DNA of 40,233 nucleotides. Source: an uncultured Clostridium sp. (GTDB lineage Bacteria > Bacillota > Clostridia > Lachnospirales > Lachnospiraceae). The position numbers and the translations under genes were made by a program. The stretch is from assembly GCF_900547735.1 (NCBI RefSeq), contig NZ_URHZ01000053.1, positions 1-40,233 of the forward strand, in the 5' to 3' direction. Positions 16,312 through 25,230 of the stretch are shown piece after piece (the first letter of the stretch is position 1; each line of letters opens with the position of its first letter). The notes under the pieces were generated by a model. The model was not told where the DNA came from. It was given only the letters and a program-made list of their open reading frames with translations, and did not search any database.

Positions 16312-17718
16312 CTATCCCTCGCTGCCCTGAACTTCGGCGCCCTTCCTGCCGACCAGCCGTATCCGGCTCCAGTGTCCGGTCAGATACCAGGAAAAAGAAA
16401 TGATATAGTTAACCGCCCAGCCAATCGGCACGGCATACCATACGAATGCCACTCCATACCTCGGAGCAAAATAATTGGCGACAAACACCCTGATGCTTAA
16501 GTTGGCCAGATTGGCGATTGTAAAAGCCACAACATCGCCCGACCCGCGCAGAAGTCCGTCGGTCGTCATCTTAAGCCCAATAAAAATAAAGAAAAACGAG
16601 ATAAAATCCGAATAGGACATTCCTGTCTCAAATGCCGCGCTGCTGGCATCTGCATCCAGGAAGGCAGACACAAAGGAATGACCGAAAAGCTGGATGGATA
16701 CGCACAGTATCACCGCAAAACATCCCAGTATAATATAGCAGAAGCGGTAGCCCTCCTTGACCCGTTTTACATTTCCGGCTCCCATGTTCTGGGCCGTAAA
16801 CGTCGACATGGCGTTTCCAACCGCCGTCATTGGGACAATTGCCAGGGATTCTATCCTGGTCCCCGCCGAATAGCCGGCCATGACCGCCGAACCAAATGTA
16901 TTGACCACCGACTGGACCAGCAGGATTCCCATATTGACAATCGACTGCTGCAATATCGACGGTATTGCGACCCTGGTCATGGAATGCAGCATTTTTCCGT
17001 CGTAAAAGTGGAATTCCTGCCGTTCATGAGGATATTTTTTTATTTTTCGGAGCAAAAGCCCAAAGGAAATCACGGCCGATATTCCCTGTGCAATCAGCGT
17101 CGCATAAGCCACGCCCCGTACGCCCAGCCCGAACCGGATTACAAACACCAAATCCAGAACGATATTCAGAAGTGATGAGAAAATCAGCAGATACAGCGGA
17201 GTGCGCGAATCGCCGAGGGAGTTGAAAACAGAGGCCTGGACATTATACATAAAGAGAAAGGGCAGACCGATAAAATAAATTCTCAGATAGGCGGCGGCAT
17301 CGTCGAATACATTGGCCGGCACCTTCAGAAGATGAAGAATCCAGTCGTTTCCAATGAATCCTGCCGTGCCTAAAAGCAGGCTGATAATGATAAAATTGAT
17401 CAGCGTCGTGGAAACCGCCGTTTTCATCTTCCCGCTTCTTCCGGCACCCAGAAACTGTGATATGATCACCGCGCTTCCCACGCCTCCGCCTATGGCGACC
17501 GCAATGAAAACGTTGGTGATTGCATAGGAGGCTCCGACCGACGCCAGCGCTTCTTCGCTGACGAATTTTCCCACCACGATCGAATCCACGATATTATAAA
17601 ACTGCTGGAAAAGATTGCCCAGTATCATCGGTAGGGCAAAAAACAACAGGCTCCTTCCCGGATGTCCTGTCATCATATCATTCTTTTTCTTTATTCCTGT
17701 CTTATCTTCTGCTGCCAT
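16312..17718 (-). CDS. MATE-family efflux transporter
   Basis: Twelve-helix multidrug/toxin extrusion carrier, 468 residues from ATG 17718. The N-terminal MATE signature is MTGHPGRSLLFFALPMILGN followed by the DSIVVGKFV region, and the two six-helix halves are separated near residue 235. The frame is open upstream to 17835, but a TATAAT on the minus strand (17821-17816) falls in that stretch. GGGAG is ideally spaced before ATG 17718, so I use this start. It exports drugs or metabolites using a cation gradient. It leads the operon with the DUF4026 and LysR genes. Confidence 0.92.
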   Translation of the reverse strand: MAAEDKTGIKKKNDMMTGHPGRSLLFFALPMILGNLFQQFYNIVDSIVVGKFVSEEALASVGASYAITNVFIAVAIGGGVGSAVIISQFLGAGRSGKMKTAVSTTLINFIIISLLLGTAGFIGNDWILHLLKVPANVFDDAAAYLRIYFIGLPFLFMYNVQASVFNSLGDSRTPLYLLIFSSLLNIVLDLVFVIRFGLGVRGVAYATLIAQGISAVISFGLLLRKIKKYPHERQEFHFYDGKMLHSMTRVAIPSILQQSIVNMGILLVQSVVNTFGSAVMAGYSAGTRIESLAIVPMTAVGNAMSTFTAQNMGAGNVKRVKEGYRFCYIILGCFAVILCVSIQLFGHSFVSAFLDADASSAAFETGMSYSDFISFFFIFIGLKMTTDGLLRGSGDVVAFTIANLANLSIRVFVANYFAPRYGVAFVWYAVPIGWAVNYIISFSWYLTGHWSRIRLVGRKGAEVQGSEG

Positions 17719-18039
17719 GGCGCCATCTCCCGTATCGTTGTTTATTTGTCCCTGTCCGCCGAAATGCCGCTCTCCGTCAGCGGCCCGGACAATAACGTTT
17801 TTCCTATTATACCCCGAAAAGGCCTGATAAATCATAGTGTAACACGGGTAAAATAAATTTACAACCGATTCCGGTTTTCTGGTATTTTACATGATTTGCG
17901 CGCTGTGAACAGTAACTTTTCCCCTTTCACTCCCGTACATAATACAATTATGAAGGAAAACACAGCCGTACCTCGTTAAAATAATTAAGCAGTACACATT
18001 TGCCCTCCGCATTTCCCTCACCAGAAAGGAGAATTCATT
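17719..18039. other. Divergent intergenic region between MATE and lipoprotein genes
   Basis: 321 bases. The MATE side holds a minus-strand TATAAT at 17821-17816 without a good -35. The lipoprotein side has TACAAT (17943-17948), also without a clear -35. I see no hairpin, repeat or further gene. Confidence 0.4.
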
Positions 18040-18537
18040 ATGAAACACATAGTTATGTCCGTTTCCTGCATCATCCTGTTTATCTGTCTCACCTCCTGCA
18101 GCGGCCTTACGCTCAGCACAGGAAGCTATTATAACAACTTTACGGCAAAGGGCGAGGACGCCAAATATACACTCACAGGGAAAGCGAGGGTGGACGGCTC
18201 CTCTGATATTCTGTACATGACTCCCTCGGAAAATACGGAGATAAAGTTCAAAGGCAAATTAAGTTCCCTGTCGGGAGCCGTTCAGATTGTGTATGTAACC
18301 CCGGAAAACGAGGATGTTGTCATACTGGATACCAGCAGCACACACCAGAAAAGGGTAAATATCAACACTTCAATTAGCCTGGAAGAGGGAGCGGGACACC
18401 TCGAATTCAGGGGAGACAACATCACGTTTAAGTTTGATCTGGTTTTTACCGACATTGATATGAAACAGTTTGATTATCTCAACGCCGATCAAGAGCCCCA
18501 TGTTGAACATCCGTCCAGGGATGCAGAAGAATTCTGA
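18040..18537 (+). CDS. Small surface lipoprotein of unknown function
   Basis: 165 residues. A type II signal peptide (KHIVMSVSCIILFICL) ends in the lipobox LTSC, with C20 as the lipidated residue. The mature part is predicted to be mostly beta strand, with alternating polar and hydrophobic residues and no cysteine, ending in an acidic tail. No domain is recognised. It stands alone between the divergent MATE gene and a terminator. SD AGAAAGGAG. It may sense or bind something at the cell surface, but nothing shows this. Confidence 0.82.
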   Translation: MKHIVMSVSCIILFICLTSCSGLTLSTGSYYNNFTAKGEDAKYTLTGKARVDGSSDILYMTPSENTEIKFKGKLSSLSGAVQIVYVTPENEDVVILDTSSTHQKRVNINTSISLEEGAGHLEFRGDNITFKFDLVFTDIDMKQFDYLNADQEPHVEHPSRDAEEF

Positions 18538-18578
18538 TACCGGAATTTTGGTGTTTCAAATTACAGTTGTTAAAAGAA

Positions 18579-18616
18579 AAAGGCGCCGTGCCCCGTTCCG
18601 GGAGCATGACGCCTTT
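18579..18616. terminator. Bidirectional terminator between lipoprotein and GltS-like genes
   Basis: AAAGGCG (18579-18585) and CGCCTTT (18610-18616) form the base. A single C/A bulge is followed by CGTGC/GCATG, and a CCC/GGG top can add pairs. A and T runs at the base suit both directions. Confidence 0.8.
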
Positions 18617-18683
18617 ATAAATCATTCCGAATCTCTCATACCGCAGCGGTCTTTTTATCCGTGCCGCGGCAATGCTTTTCATT

Positions 18684-19862
18684 TTAAAAGAATTTAACCA
18701 GGATGCTTGCAACGAATACAGATGCAAATGTTACCGTGGTAAATCCGCCGACTATCATCTTCGGTTCGATTCTGGAAGTCAGATATGCTTTCTCTTTCTC
18801 ATCTTCCGTTACCGCTTTAACGCTCTCCTGGGACAGGATATAAGTTCCCGGATAACCGTAGAGAGCCGTAAGTGCTACCGAAATTGCCATCTCTTTTCTG
18901 AAACCGAGCAGTTTTCCCGCAATCATTGCTCCAATTCCCAATCCAATTGTTCCAATGACGATAACCCCAATCGTCGGAACCAGGGAAGAGAGCACAACAT
19001 CGGGAGTTGTTCCGCCGATACCGGCTACCACAACATAACCAATGATTACTACCATCGAGAAACCAAACACCTGCGATTTAATCAGCGGCGAACGATCCAG
19101 AAAACCGATTTCCGAAAGGATAACGCCCGTAATCAGAAGAATAACATAACGTGACAGGAATTCTCTTGTAACGATTGTAATAAGAATACCAATTACACCT
19201 GCAACCGCAACCTTGAAGAGAACTGTGTTTGTCGTGATATACTTTTCCGGAAGCTGAGGAAACAGAGGCTTTTTATCCGATTTAATTGCTTCCTTTTCTC
19301 CTTCCACAACTCCTTCCCTGTAACCTTTCAGCAGATAATTAGCTTCTTTTTTCAGGAAGAAAGAGGTGAGTGGGTAGCCGACAAAGCTCTGTAATACAAA
19401 TACCGCCAGAGCCATCGTTGCCAAATCCGTGCGGCCCATCGCCGTAGCTTTTTCGCTCACGATCATGTAAGCTACGATTCCGCCGCTCAGCGGAGGCGTT
19501 CCGGCCAGAACTACCAGCTTTCCCAGCAGCAGTGCGCCGACCGTTACATTGAGAACGCACATTCCGACCAGGCCTGCCAGACAGATTACTATCGTCTTCC
19601 ACTGGACTGCCATCTCCCTCATGCTCATAAGAGCCCCCATATGAGGTAATTGCAGATAGTAGATAACGTATACAAGTGTTGTACTGATACCGGCCAGCTC
19701 CAGCACGTTCGGAGGAAGCAGGCCGCTCCAGAATAATACAATACAGATTACCGAAATCGAAAACATCGACGGTATCATTGCTTTTGTAGCTGTGGCGATA
19801 ATATCGGCAACTGCCATAATTGCCAGAATTACCGCAAAATAAAATATTGCATCTAAATACAT
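18684..19862 (-). CDS. GltS-like (Na+/glutamate symporter-type) membrane carrier
   Basis: Membrane protein of 392 residues with about 10-11 hydrophobic segments and a charged central loop (near 185-210). Two halves with glycine-rich stretches (GTPPLSGGIVAYM and VVVAGIGGTTPD) resemble the GltS carrier family. I am sure it is a secondary carrier and only moderately sure of the family. It ends a minus-strand operon with an M20 amidohydrolase and a YfcC-type carrier. That operon starts from a promoter of the same type as hutU and hutH. A glutamate exporter or exchanger would fit, because histidine breakdown here yields glutamate; this is inference. Confidence 0.7.
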   Translation of the reverse strand: MYLDAIFYFAVILAIMAVADIIATATKAMIPSMFSISVICIVLFWSGLLPPNVLELAGISTTLVYVIYYLQLPHMGALMSMREMAVQWKTIVICLAGLVGMCVLNVTVGALLLGKLVVLAGTPPLSGGIVAYMIVSEKATAMGRTDLATMALAVFVLQSFVGYPLTSFFLKKEANYLLKGYREGVVEGEKEAIKSDKKPLFPQLPEKYITTNTVLFKVAVAGVIGILITIVTREFLSRYVILLITGVILSEIGFLDRSPLIKSQVFGFSMVVIIGYVVVAGIGGTTPDVVLSSLVPTIGVIVIGTIGLGIGAMIAGKLLGFRKEMAISVALTALYGYPGTYILSQESVKAVTEDEKEKAYLTSRIEPKMIVGGFTTVTFASVFVASILVKFF

Positions 19863-19897
19863 ATCAAAATATTCCCCTTTATCTAAGTCTTATTATT

Positions 19898-21085
19898 CTA
19901 GTTTTCTTCCAGCCAGTCCATTGCCGCCTGCGTAAATAATGCCGGTCCTCTGTAAAATACATCCTCATCCAGACAGAATTTCGGATGGTGCGCTCCGTAC
20001 TCTTTGCCGTCTGCAGGGCATGGAGCGTGATTTGTCAGGAAGAAATAGCAGCCAGGCACTTCCTGGAAGAAAAATGCTGCATCCTCCCCTCCCATCATTC
20101 CATGGCTTGCAATGTGGATTTCCTCCTCCGAAACAAGCTTTTTAGCCGACTTTAAGAAGCTCTCCACCATTGCCCGGTCATTCACCAGCGCCGGATATCC
20201 GTCCAGCACCTCCACCGTACAGCTTCCCCTCATCATCTGAGCGGTAGCTTTGGCTATCTCTTCAATTCTTTTAAGTACGAATTCTCTTACCACCGGTGAA
20301 CCGTTTCGGATCGTTCCCTTGATCACTGCCGTCTCCGGGATAATATTATAGGCGCCTCTGCCCGCTTCGACGCTGGCAAGAGTAATTACTGCAGATTCGG
20401 CCGGTGCAACTTCACGGCTGATAATATACTGAATATTGTTTATAATGAGCGCGGCAATTGCCACTGGATCGATACACTCATGAGGCACGGAACCATGGCC
20501 TCCAAAGCCCTGTATCTTGATCAGGAGCTGATCATCCGCTGCCGTTGTATTGGAGTAGCTTACTGATATATCGCCGTTTGTAAAGGCTCCGAACATGGAT
20601 CCGACATGCAGCGCCAGAATCGCGTCCACGTCCTCAATCACACCGTCCCTTACCATTGGCTCTGCTCCTCCCGGGCCCTCCTCGGCGGGCTGGAAAATGA
20701 GTTTGACTTTCCCCTTCAGTTCATCCTCATGATTCTTAAGCATTACCGCCGTCGCAATGAGCATTGCCGTATGGGCGTCATGGCCGCAGGCATGCATATT
20801 TTCGTTCGCGGAAGCATAGGTAAGTCCTGTTTCTTCCTTGATCGGCAGACCGTCCATATCGGCCCGGATCGCAATGGTTTTCCCCTCACCCTTGCCAATC
20901 ACCGCCGTGATTCCCGAATGGTTCTTGTATGTCTGGTATTCGATACCGGCTGCAGTTAACTGCTTTGTCACAAAATCCGCTGTTTTGGGGAGCACTAACC
21001 CTGTCTCCGGGTAACGGTGGAGAATTCTTCTCCATTCTACAATTTTATGCTGCAGCTCCTGGGCTTCTTTTAAAATGTCGTTCAC
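19898..21085 (-). CDS. M20-family metallopeptidase/amidohydrolase
   Basis: Dinuclear-metal amidohydrolase of the aminoacylase/hippuricase type, 395 residues. ADMDGLPIKEETGL precedes MHACGHDAHTA, which carries C100 and H102. E135/E136 (QPAEEGPGG) include the general base, H160 (ALHVG) is a further ligand, and a dimerisation lid lies in the middle. The start codon is GTG at 21085, with AGGAGG correctly placed; no ATG fits. It lies between two carriers in an operon that appears to be co-regulated with the hut genes. It may free histidine or a related amino acid from an N-acyl or dipeptide form. That substrate is a proposal, since the family is broad. Confidence 0.9.
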   Translation of the reverse strand: MNDILKEAQELQHKIVEWRRILHRYPETGLVLPKTADFVTKQLTAAGIEYQTYKNHSGITAVIGKGEGKTIAIRADMDGLPIKEETGLTYASANENMHACGHDAHTAMLIATAVMLKNHEDELKGKVKLIFQPAEEGPGGAEPMVRDGVIEDVDAILALHVGSMFGAFTNGDISVSYSNTTAADDQLLIKIQGFGGHGSVPHECIDPVAIAALIINNIQYIISREVAPAESAVITLASVEAGRGAYNIIPETAVIKGTIRNGSPVVREFVLKRIEEIAKATAQMMRGSCTVEVLDGYPALVNDRAMVESFLKSAKKLVSEEEIHIASHGMMGGEDAAFFFQEVPGCYFFLTNHAPCPADGKEYGAHHPKFCLDEDVFYRGPALFTQAAMDWLEEN

Positions 21086-21174
21086 TTCTATACCTCCTGA
21101 ATATGTATCATATCTTTGTTAATACAAAATAGAATTGCTGTTATTTACGGTTCCGTCATATATTTACTGTTTTT

Positions 21175-22572
21175 CTATGCCCAAACTACTACTGAAAGCG
21201 CCATCAGAACCGCTTGTGTGAGCAGGATAAGCAGGAACAGCGGAACAAACCATTTCCACCATTTATCAAGCTTAAGTCCTGCAATACCGCAGAGGATTGG
21301 AGCAAAACCGGTTGGCCAGAGGATATTGGAAATACCGTCGCCAAACTGGAACGCAAGGACTGCCGTCTGGCGTGAAACACCGATCAGGTCCGAAAGAGGA
21401 GCCATGATAGGCATACTGGTTACGGCCTGGCCTGAACCTGACGGAATCAGGAAGTTAAGTACCGTCTGCACAAGCAGCATGGCGATAGAGGACAGCCAGC
21501 TCGGCAGATAGGACAACGGAATCGATGCGCCATAGACTACTGTGTCAATAATGTGGCCCGACTGCAGTACAACAAGAATCGAGCGTGCAAGTCCGATCAT
21601 AAGACACGCCATGGCGATATCTGTAAATCCGTGGGCAATCTTGTCGGCAATATCGTTTGGTTTCCAGCCCATAATAATCGCGCTGATAACGCCCATGAGA
21701 AGGAAAATAACGTTTAACTCTTCAAAATACCAGCCCTGTGTCTTGGAACCCCAGACAATGACTGCGATACCGGCTACCAGGGTGAAGAGCACCAGCTTCT
21801 CACGAATGCCGAAAGGATGGTTTTCAAGGTCCGAAGTGTCCATAGTCATATGGCTGAAATCGTCTCCGTATACGAGGCTCTGAGTCGGATCTTTCTGTAT
21901 CTTTAATGCATAGCGTACAACGTAAATGGAAGCCACCGCGATCATCATGGCGTGGCAGAAAATTCTGTAGCCGGTTCCCGACATCTGGGGAAGGCCCGCA
22001 ATACTCTGTGCCATACCAACGGTAAACGGGTTCATAAACGCTCCGCTGTAACCAAGTCCGGCTCCAAGCGCTACGATAGCGGTTCCCACCAGGGCGTCGT
22101 ATCCCATCGCGATTGCGATGCCGACAAAAATGGGAATAAAGGGCAGCGTCTCTTCAAATATACCAATCGTTGAGGAGGCAGCACCAATCACAGTGATAAA
22201 GATTGGTATAATAATCGCTCTCATGTTTCCCTTGAGAACCCTTAGCAGGAATGCGACGAGACCGTTAAAAGCGCCGGTCTGAATAATAAGTCCAATTGAT
22301 GCATAGGAAATAAATACGAAGAAGATAACGCCCGCGCCGTTCAGCATGCCTCCGTAAAGCGATTTTAAAGCTGCAAAAGGCCCTACCGGTGTAGACTCAA
22401 CAATATGAAACGTCCCGGGAACTACTACTTCAATTCCAGCATCATTAATCGTATGTTCGAATTCGCCTGCCGGCAAAATCCAGGTTGCAATTGCACAGGC
22501 AAAAATAATGATAAGTAATAATAGATAAATGTGTGGTAATTGGAATTTTTTCTTCTTTTCATTTTCAGCCAT
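21175..22572 (-). CDS. YfcC-family (DcuC/ArgO-like IT superfamily) carrier
   Basis: Carrier of 465 residues with about 12-13 hydrophobic segments. A Lys-rich N-terminus leads into the first helix ending ATWILPAGEFEHT, typical of the YfcC family. Later signatures are GIFEETLPFIPIFVGIAIAMGYD and LIPSGSGQAVTSMPIMAPLSDLIG, the family's substrate/ion loops. Members are described as basic amino acid or C4-dicarboxylate carriers, often without proof. SD AGGGGG. It is the first gene of the operon with the M20 enzyme and GltS-like carrier. Its leader starts at a hut-type promoter more than 500 bases upstream. Uptake of histidine or a derivative is the likely role by context. Confidence 0.85.
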   Translation of the reverse strand: MAENEKKKKFQLPHIYLLLLIIIFACAIATWILPAGEFEHTINDAGIEVVVPGTFHIVESTPVGPFAALKSLYGGMLNGAGVIFFVFISYASIGLIIQTGAFNGLVAFLLRVLKGNMRAIIIPIFITVIGAASSTIGIFEETLPFIPIFVGIAIAMGYDALVGTAIVALGAGLGYSGAFMNPFTVGMAQSIAGLPQMSGTGYRIFCHAMMIAVASIYVVRYALKIQKDPTQSLVYGDDFSHMTMDTSDLENHPFGIREKLVLFTLVAGIAVIVWGSKTQGWYFEELNVIFLLMGVISAIIMGWKPNDIADKIAHGFTDIAMACLMIGLARSILVVLQSGHIIDTVVYGASIPLSYLPSWLSSIAMLLVQTVLNFLIPSGSGQAVTSMPIMAPLSDLIGVSRQTAVLAFQFGDGISNILWPTGFAPILCGIAGLKLDKWWKWFVPLFLLILLTQAVLMALSVVVWA

Positions 22573-23117
22573 AACTGAATACCCCCTCTTTCATTACTTC
22601 GTCAACTTTTCTTAAACAGAATCTCACCGGGCCCCAATACCGGTTTTAAACCGGCCACCGGCGCTGCCGCGCTTAACGGCATCCGTCTGTTTGTAACTAA
22701 CCCCTTTTGTATCAGTTTATTCTTTTTTCCTTTCTTTCAGAACACCTCCGTCCCTGCACCTCTTTCTTAAACTGTGACTATCCCAATCCGGCTTTCACAC
22801 CGATCTGCTTTTCTTTTTCCCACATCCGAAAAGCAAATTTTCACTTTATTGCGAGTTTCCACTAAGTTATAGAAAGAACGGCGCCATTTATTACCATTGG
22901 CTCCCCAAAGCCGCAGTAATATCCCTAACTCCGGTTCTCTTAACGAAATCCGCTCTCTTATATAGAATATAGAAGAGTCATTAAATATAATGCCGGAACG
23001 CCGGTATCACCGCTTTCCATTACAAAGCCGGAACTCATGCGCATCCGCAGTTCATTAAGAGGATTGCGTTTTACCCTTTCATTATTAAGGTAAAACTGGT
23101 TTATTAAAACTACGTCC

Positions 23118-23149
23118 AGTATATTTTCAACCCGCCGATAAAGTGTCGA
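23118..23149 (-). promoter_or_regulatory. SARP-type promoter of the yfcC-like operon
   Basis: Read on the minus strand: heptamer TCGACAC (23149-23143), TTTA, heptamer TCGGCGG (23138-23132), 8 bases GTTGAAAA, then -10 TATACT (23123-23118). Repeat offset is 11 bases. The spacing and first heptamer match the hutU and hutH promoters; the second heptamer is the weakest of the six. No -35 hexamer is present. Confidence 0.75.
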
Positions 23150-23200
23150 ATACCCCCCTTTTAAATTTTTTTTTAACATCTTGTTATTTCCCCGAAATCA

Positions 23201-23232
23201 TCGACATTTCCTCGACTGCCTGTACATATACT
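23201..23232 (+). promoter_or_regulatory. SARP-type promoter of the hutU operon
   Basis: Heptamer TCGACAT (23201-23207), TTCC, heptamer TCGACTG (23212-23218), 8 bases CCTGTACA, then -10 TATACT (23227-23232). Repeat offset is 11 bases. The -35 position is taken by the downstream heptamer, as expected for an activator-dependent promoter. Confidence 0.85.
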
Positions 23233-23356
23233 TGAACCATCAGATACAAACAAACACCGCTTACGAAATGCCAATATCGTAAACGGCCTGAAAGAAACAA
23301 TACTACATAGGGTGTAGAAATCAAAAGCAAACAAAAAGAAATGGAGGAATTTAGCT

Positions 23357-25114
23357 ATGTCAATGAACGGTGGAAACATGTACCCAGCAAAGGAAGGAAA
23401 ACCGGAAATCTATTATTCCGTAAAAGCCCAGAGAGGTGACACATTAAGATGTAAAGGCTGGAAACAGGAAACAATCTTAAGAATGCTTGAGAACAACATG
23501 GAAAACGCAGAGATTCCGGAGCAGTTAGTTATTTACGGTGGTAACGGAAAATGCGCAAGAAACTGGGAATCCTACCATGCAATCGTTCAGTCCTTAAAAG
23601 ACCTTGAAGACAATGAGACACTGGTTATCCAGTCCGGTATGCCGGTTGCAGTATTCAAAACACACAAATTAGCTCCACGTGTTGTTATGGCTACTACTAA
23701 TATTATGAAAGCTGACTGGGAGCGTTTCTACGACCTTCAGGATAAAAACCTTACAATCTTCGCACAGTACACAGCTGCTCCTTGGGAGTACATTGGTACA
23801 CAGGGCGTTATCGAAGGAACATTCGAGACTCTGACAGCTATCGCTCTTAAAAAAGAGTGGGATAATGACATGCACGGCAAGATTTTCTTAACAGCAGGTG
23901 CAGGCGGCATGGGTGGAAACCAGACATGGGCCGGCAAGATGCATGGCGCAGTAGTTATCCTTGTTGATGCTGACGAGAGAGTTATCCAGAGACGTATCGA
24001 GAAGAACTACATGGATATGATGGTTAGAACTTTAGACGAAGCTATCGCTATCGCTAAAGAGCATATTGAGAAAGATGACCCGATCTCCATCGGTGTTGTT
24101 GGTAACGCAGCAGAAGTTTACGAAGAGGCTCTTGCTAAGAACTTCCTTCCGGACGTAGTTACAGAAATGTGTCCTTGCCACGACCCGATTTCCTATATCC
24201 CTGCAGGATATACAGGAGAAGAGGCTGACGTATTCAGAGGAAAAGACAGAAAAGCATATCTTGCAGCAGCACGTGAGACAATGCAGCGTCAGTTACGCGC
24301 TATGATCGAGTTCAAAAAACGCGGCGTTGAAGCATTTGAGTACGGCACAAGCATTCGTAAAGAGTGTATCGATGCAGGTATGCCTGAGAAAGAAGCAAAA
24401 CAGATTGAAGGTTTCGTAGCAGCTTACATCAGACCACTGTTCTGCGAAGGCCGCGGACCTTTCCGTTGGACCTGTATCTCCGGTGAAGCATCCGACCTTG
24501 CACGTCTGGATGACCTGGCACTTGAAATCTGCAAGGGTGACAAACTCGTTGAGAGATGGATCAACCTGGCTAGAAAACACCTTCCGATCGAGGCTCTTCC
24601 GGCACGTATCTGCTACATGGGCTTTGGCGAAAGAAGACGTTTCGGTCTTGCTGTAAACGAATTAATTAAGAAGGGCGAGGTAAAGGGCCCGGTAGCATTC
24701 TCCAGAGATAACTTAGACTCCGGTTCTATCGTTAACCCGACATTCGAGTCCGAGAACATGCCAGACGGCGGAGACTACATCTCTGACTGGCCATACTTAA
24801 ATGGTTTATTAAACTGTGCAGCAGGCTGCGACCTGATCGCTATCCAGGCTAACTACTCCATGGGTGAGGCTGTACATACAGGTGTTACCATGATCGCTGA
24901 TGGTACAGAAGAAGCTGATGTTAGACTTGACTCTGCTCTGACCGTTGACTCCGGTATCGGTGTTGTACGTCACGCTCAGTCCGGATACCAGGCTGCAAAA
25001 GATGTCTGCAACGGAACCGGCAAGATTGCTGGCGGCGAAGGCATCAAGATTCCGCTCTGGTGGGAAACAGCCGATAAGGTTACATTTGCTCCAGAAGGCG
25101 AATATATCAGATAA
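23357..25114 (+). CDS. hutU: Urocanate hydratase, divergent form
   Basis: Second step of histidine breakdown: urocanate plus water to 4-imidazolone-5-propanoate, using tightly bound NAD as an electrophile. The NAD-binding stretch GAGGMGG is at 181-187, and family landmarks are YGGNGKCARNW (60-70), KTHKLAPRVVMATTN and YIGTQGVIEGT. ARICYMGFGERRR carries C419, and DNLDSGS and DGGDYISDWP are also conserved. The canonical HHGGGVG-type loop is replaced by QANYSMGEAVHTG (near 499-507), about two residues shorter. At 585 residues it is slightly longer than the usual 550-560. Codons are strongly biased (GTT, GCT, GCA, AGA, CGT) compared with its neighbours, which suggests high expression. SD GGAGG. 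It leads the operon hutU-hutI-fchA-ftcD. Confidence 0.88.
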   Translation: MSMNGGNMYPAKEGKPEIYYSVKAQRGDTLRCKGWKQETILRMLENNMENAEIPEQLVIYGGNGKCARNWESYHAIVQSLKDLEDNETLVIQSGMPVAVFKTHKLAPRVVMATTNIMKADWERFYDLQDKNLTIFAQYTAAPWEYIGTQGVIEGTFETLTAIALKKEWDNDMHGKIFLTAGAGGMGGNQTWAGKMHGAVVILVDADERVIQRRIEKNYMDMMVRTLDEAIAIAKEHIEKDDPISIGVVGNAAEVYEEALAKNFLPDVVTEMCPCHDPISYIPAGYTGEEADVFRGKDRKAYLAAARETMQRQLRAMIEFKKRGVEAFEYGTSIRKECIDAGMPEKEAKQIEGFVAAYIRPLFCEGRGPFRWTCISGEASDLARLDDLALEICKGDKLVERWINLARKHLPIEALPARICYMGFGERRRFGLAVNELIKKGEVKGPVAFSRDNLDSGSIVNPTFESENMPDGGDYISDWPYLNGLLNCAAGCDLIAIQANYSMGEAVHTGVTMIADGTEEADVRLDSALTVDSGIGVVRHAQSGYQAAKDVCNGTGKIAGGEGIKIPLWWETADKVTFAPEGEYIR

Positions 25115-25134
25115 TCGTACAGAAATGTACATTG

Positions 25135-25183
25135 CAGGAGGGTTCATAAGGGTACTTATGTGCCCTCCTGATTGTGTTTTTTT
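25135..25183 (+). terminator. Hairpin with T tract between hutU and hutI
   Basis: Outer stem CAGGAGGG (25135-25142) and CCCTCCTG (25163-25170), inner stem CATAAG/CTTATG around GGTA, then seven T (25177-25183). Since hutI follows with no clear promoter, it is probably a partial terminator that lowers expression of the later genes relative to hutU. Confidence 0.7.
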
Positions 25184-25230
25184 ATACCTTTGATTTATGT
25201 AAACTGATTGATTTATGAAAGGAGACCACA

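Larger units (their letters stand above)
22573..23356. other. Regulatory region between the yfcC-like operon and hutU
   Basis: 784 bases without a convincing gene. It holds two back-to-back promoters of SARP type (23118-23149 leftward, 23201-23232 rightward) with 51 T-rich bases between their outer heptamers. The leftward transcript would have a leader of about 540 bases. That leader contains small hairpins (for example CCGGTTT/AAACCGG at 22640-22654) but no riboswitch I recognise. The hutU leader is about 118 bases. Confidence 0.7.

Noticed and set aside
22958..23179. A 73-codon minus-strand frame in the region between yfcC and hutU
   Set aside because: It runs across the SARP-type promoter at 23118-23149, has only a weak GGGG upstream and matches no family I know. 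It could be a remnant, but the promoter explains the sequence better.
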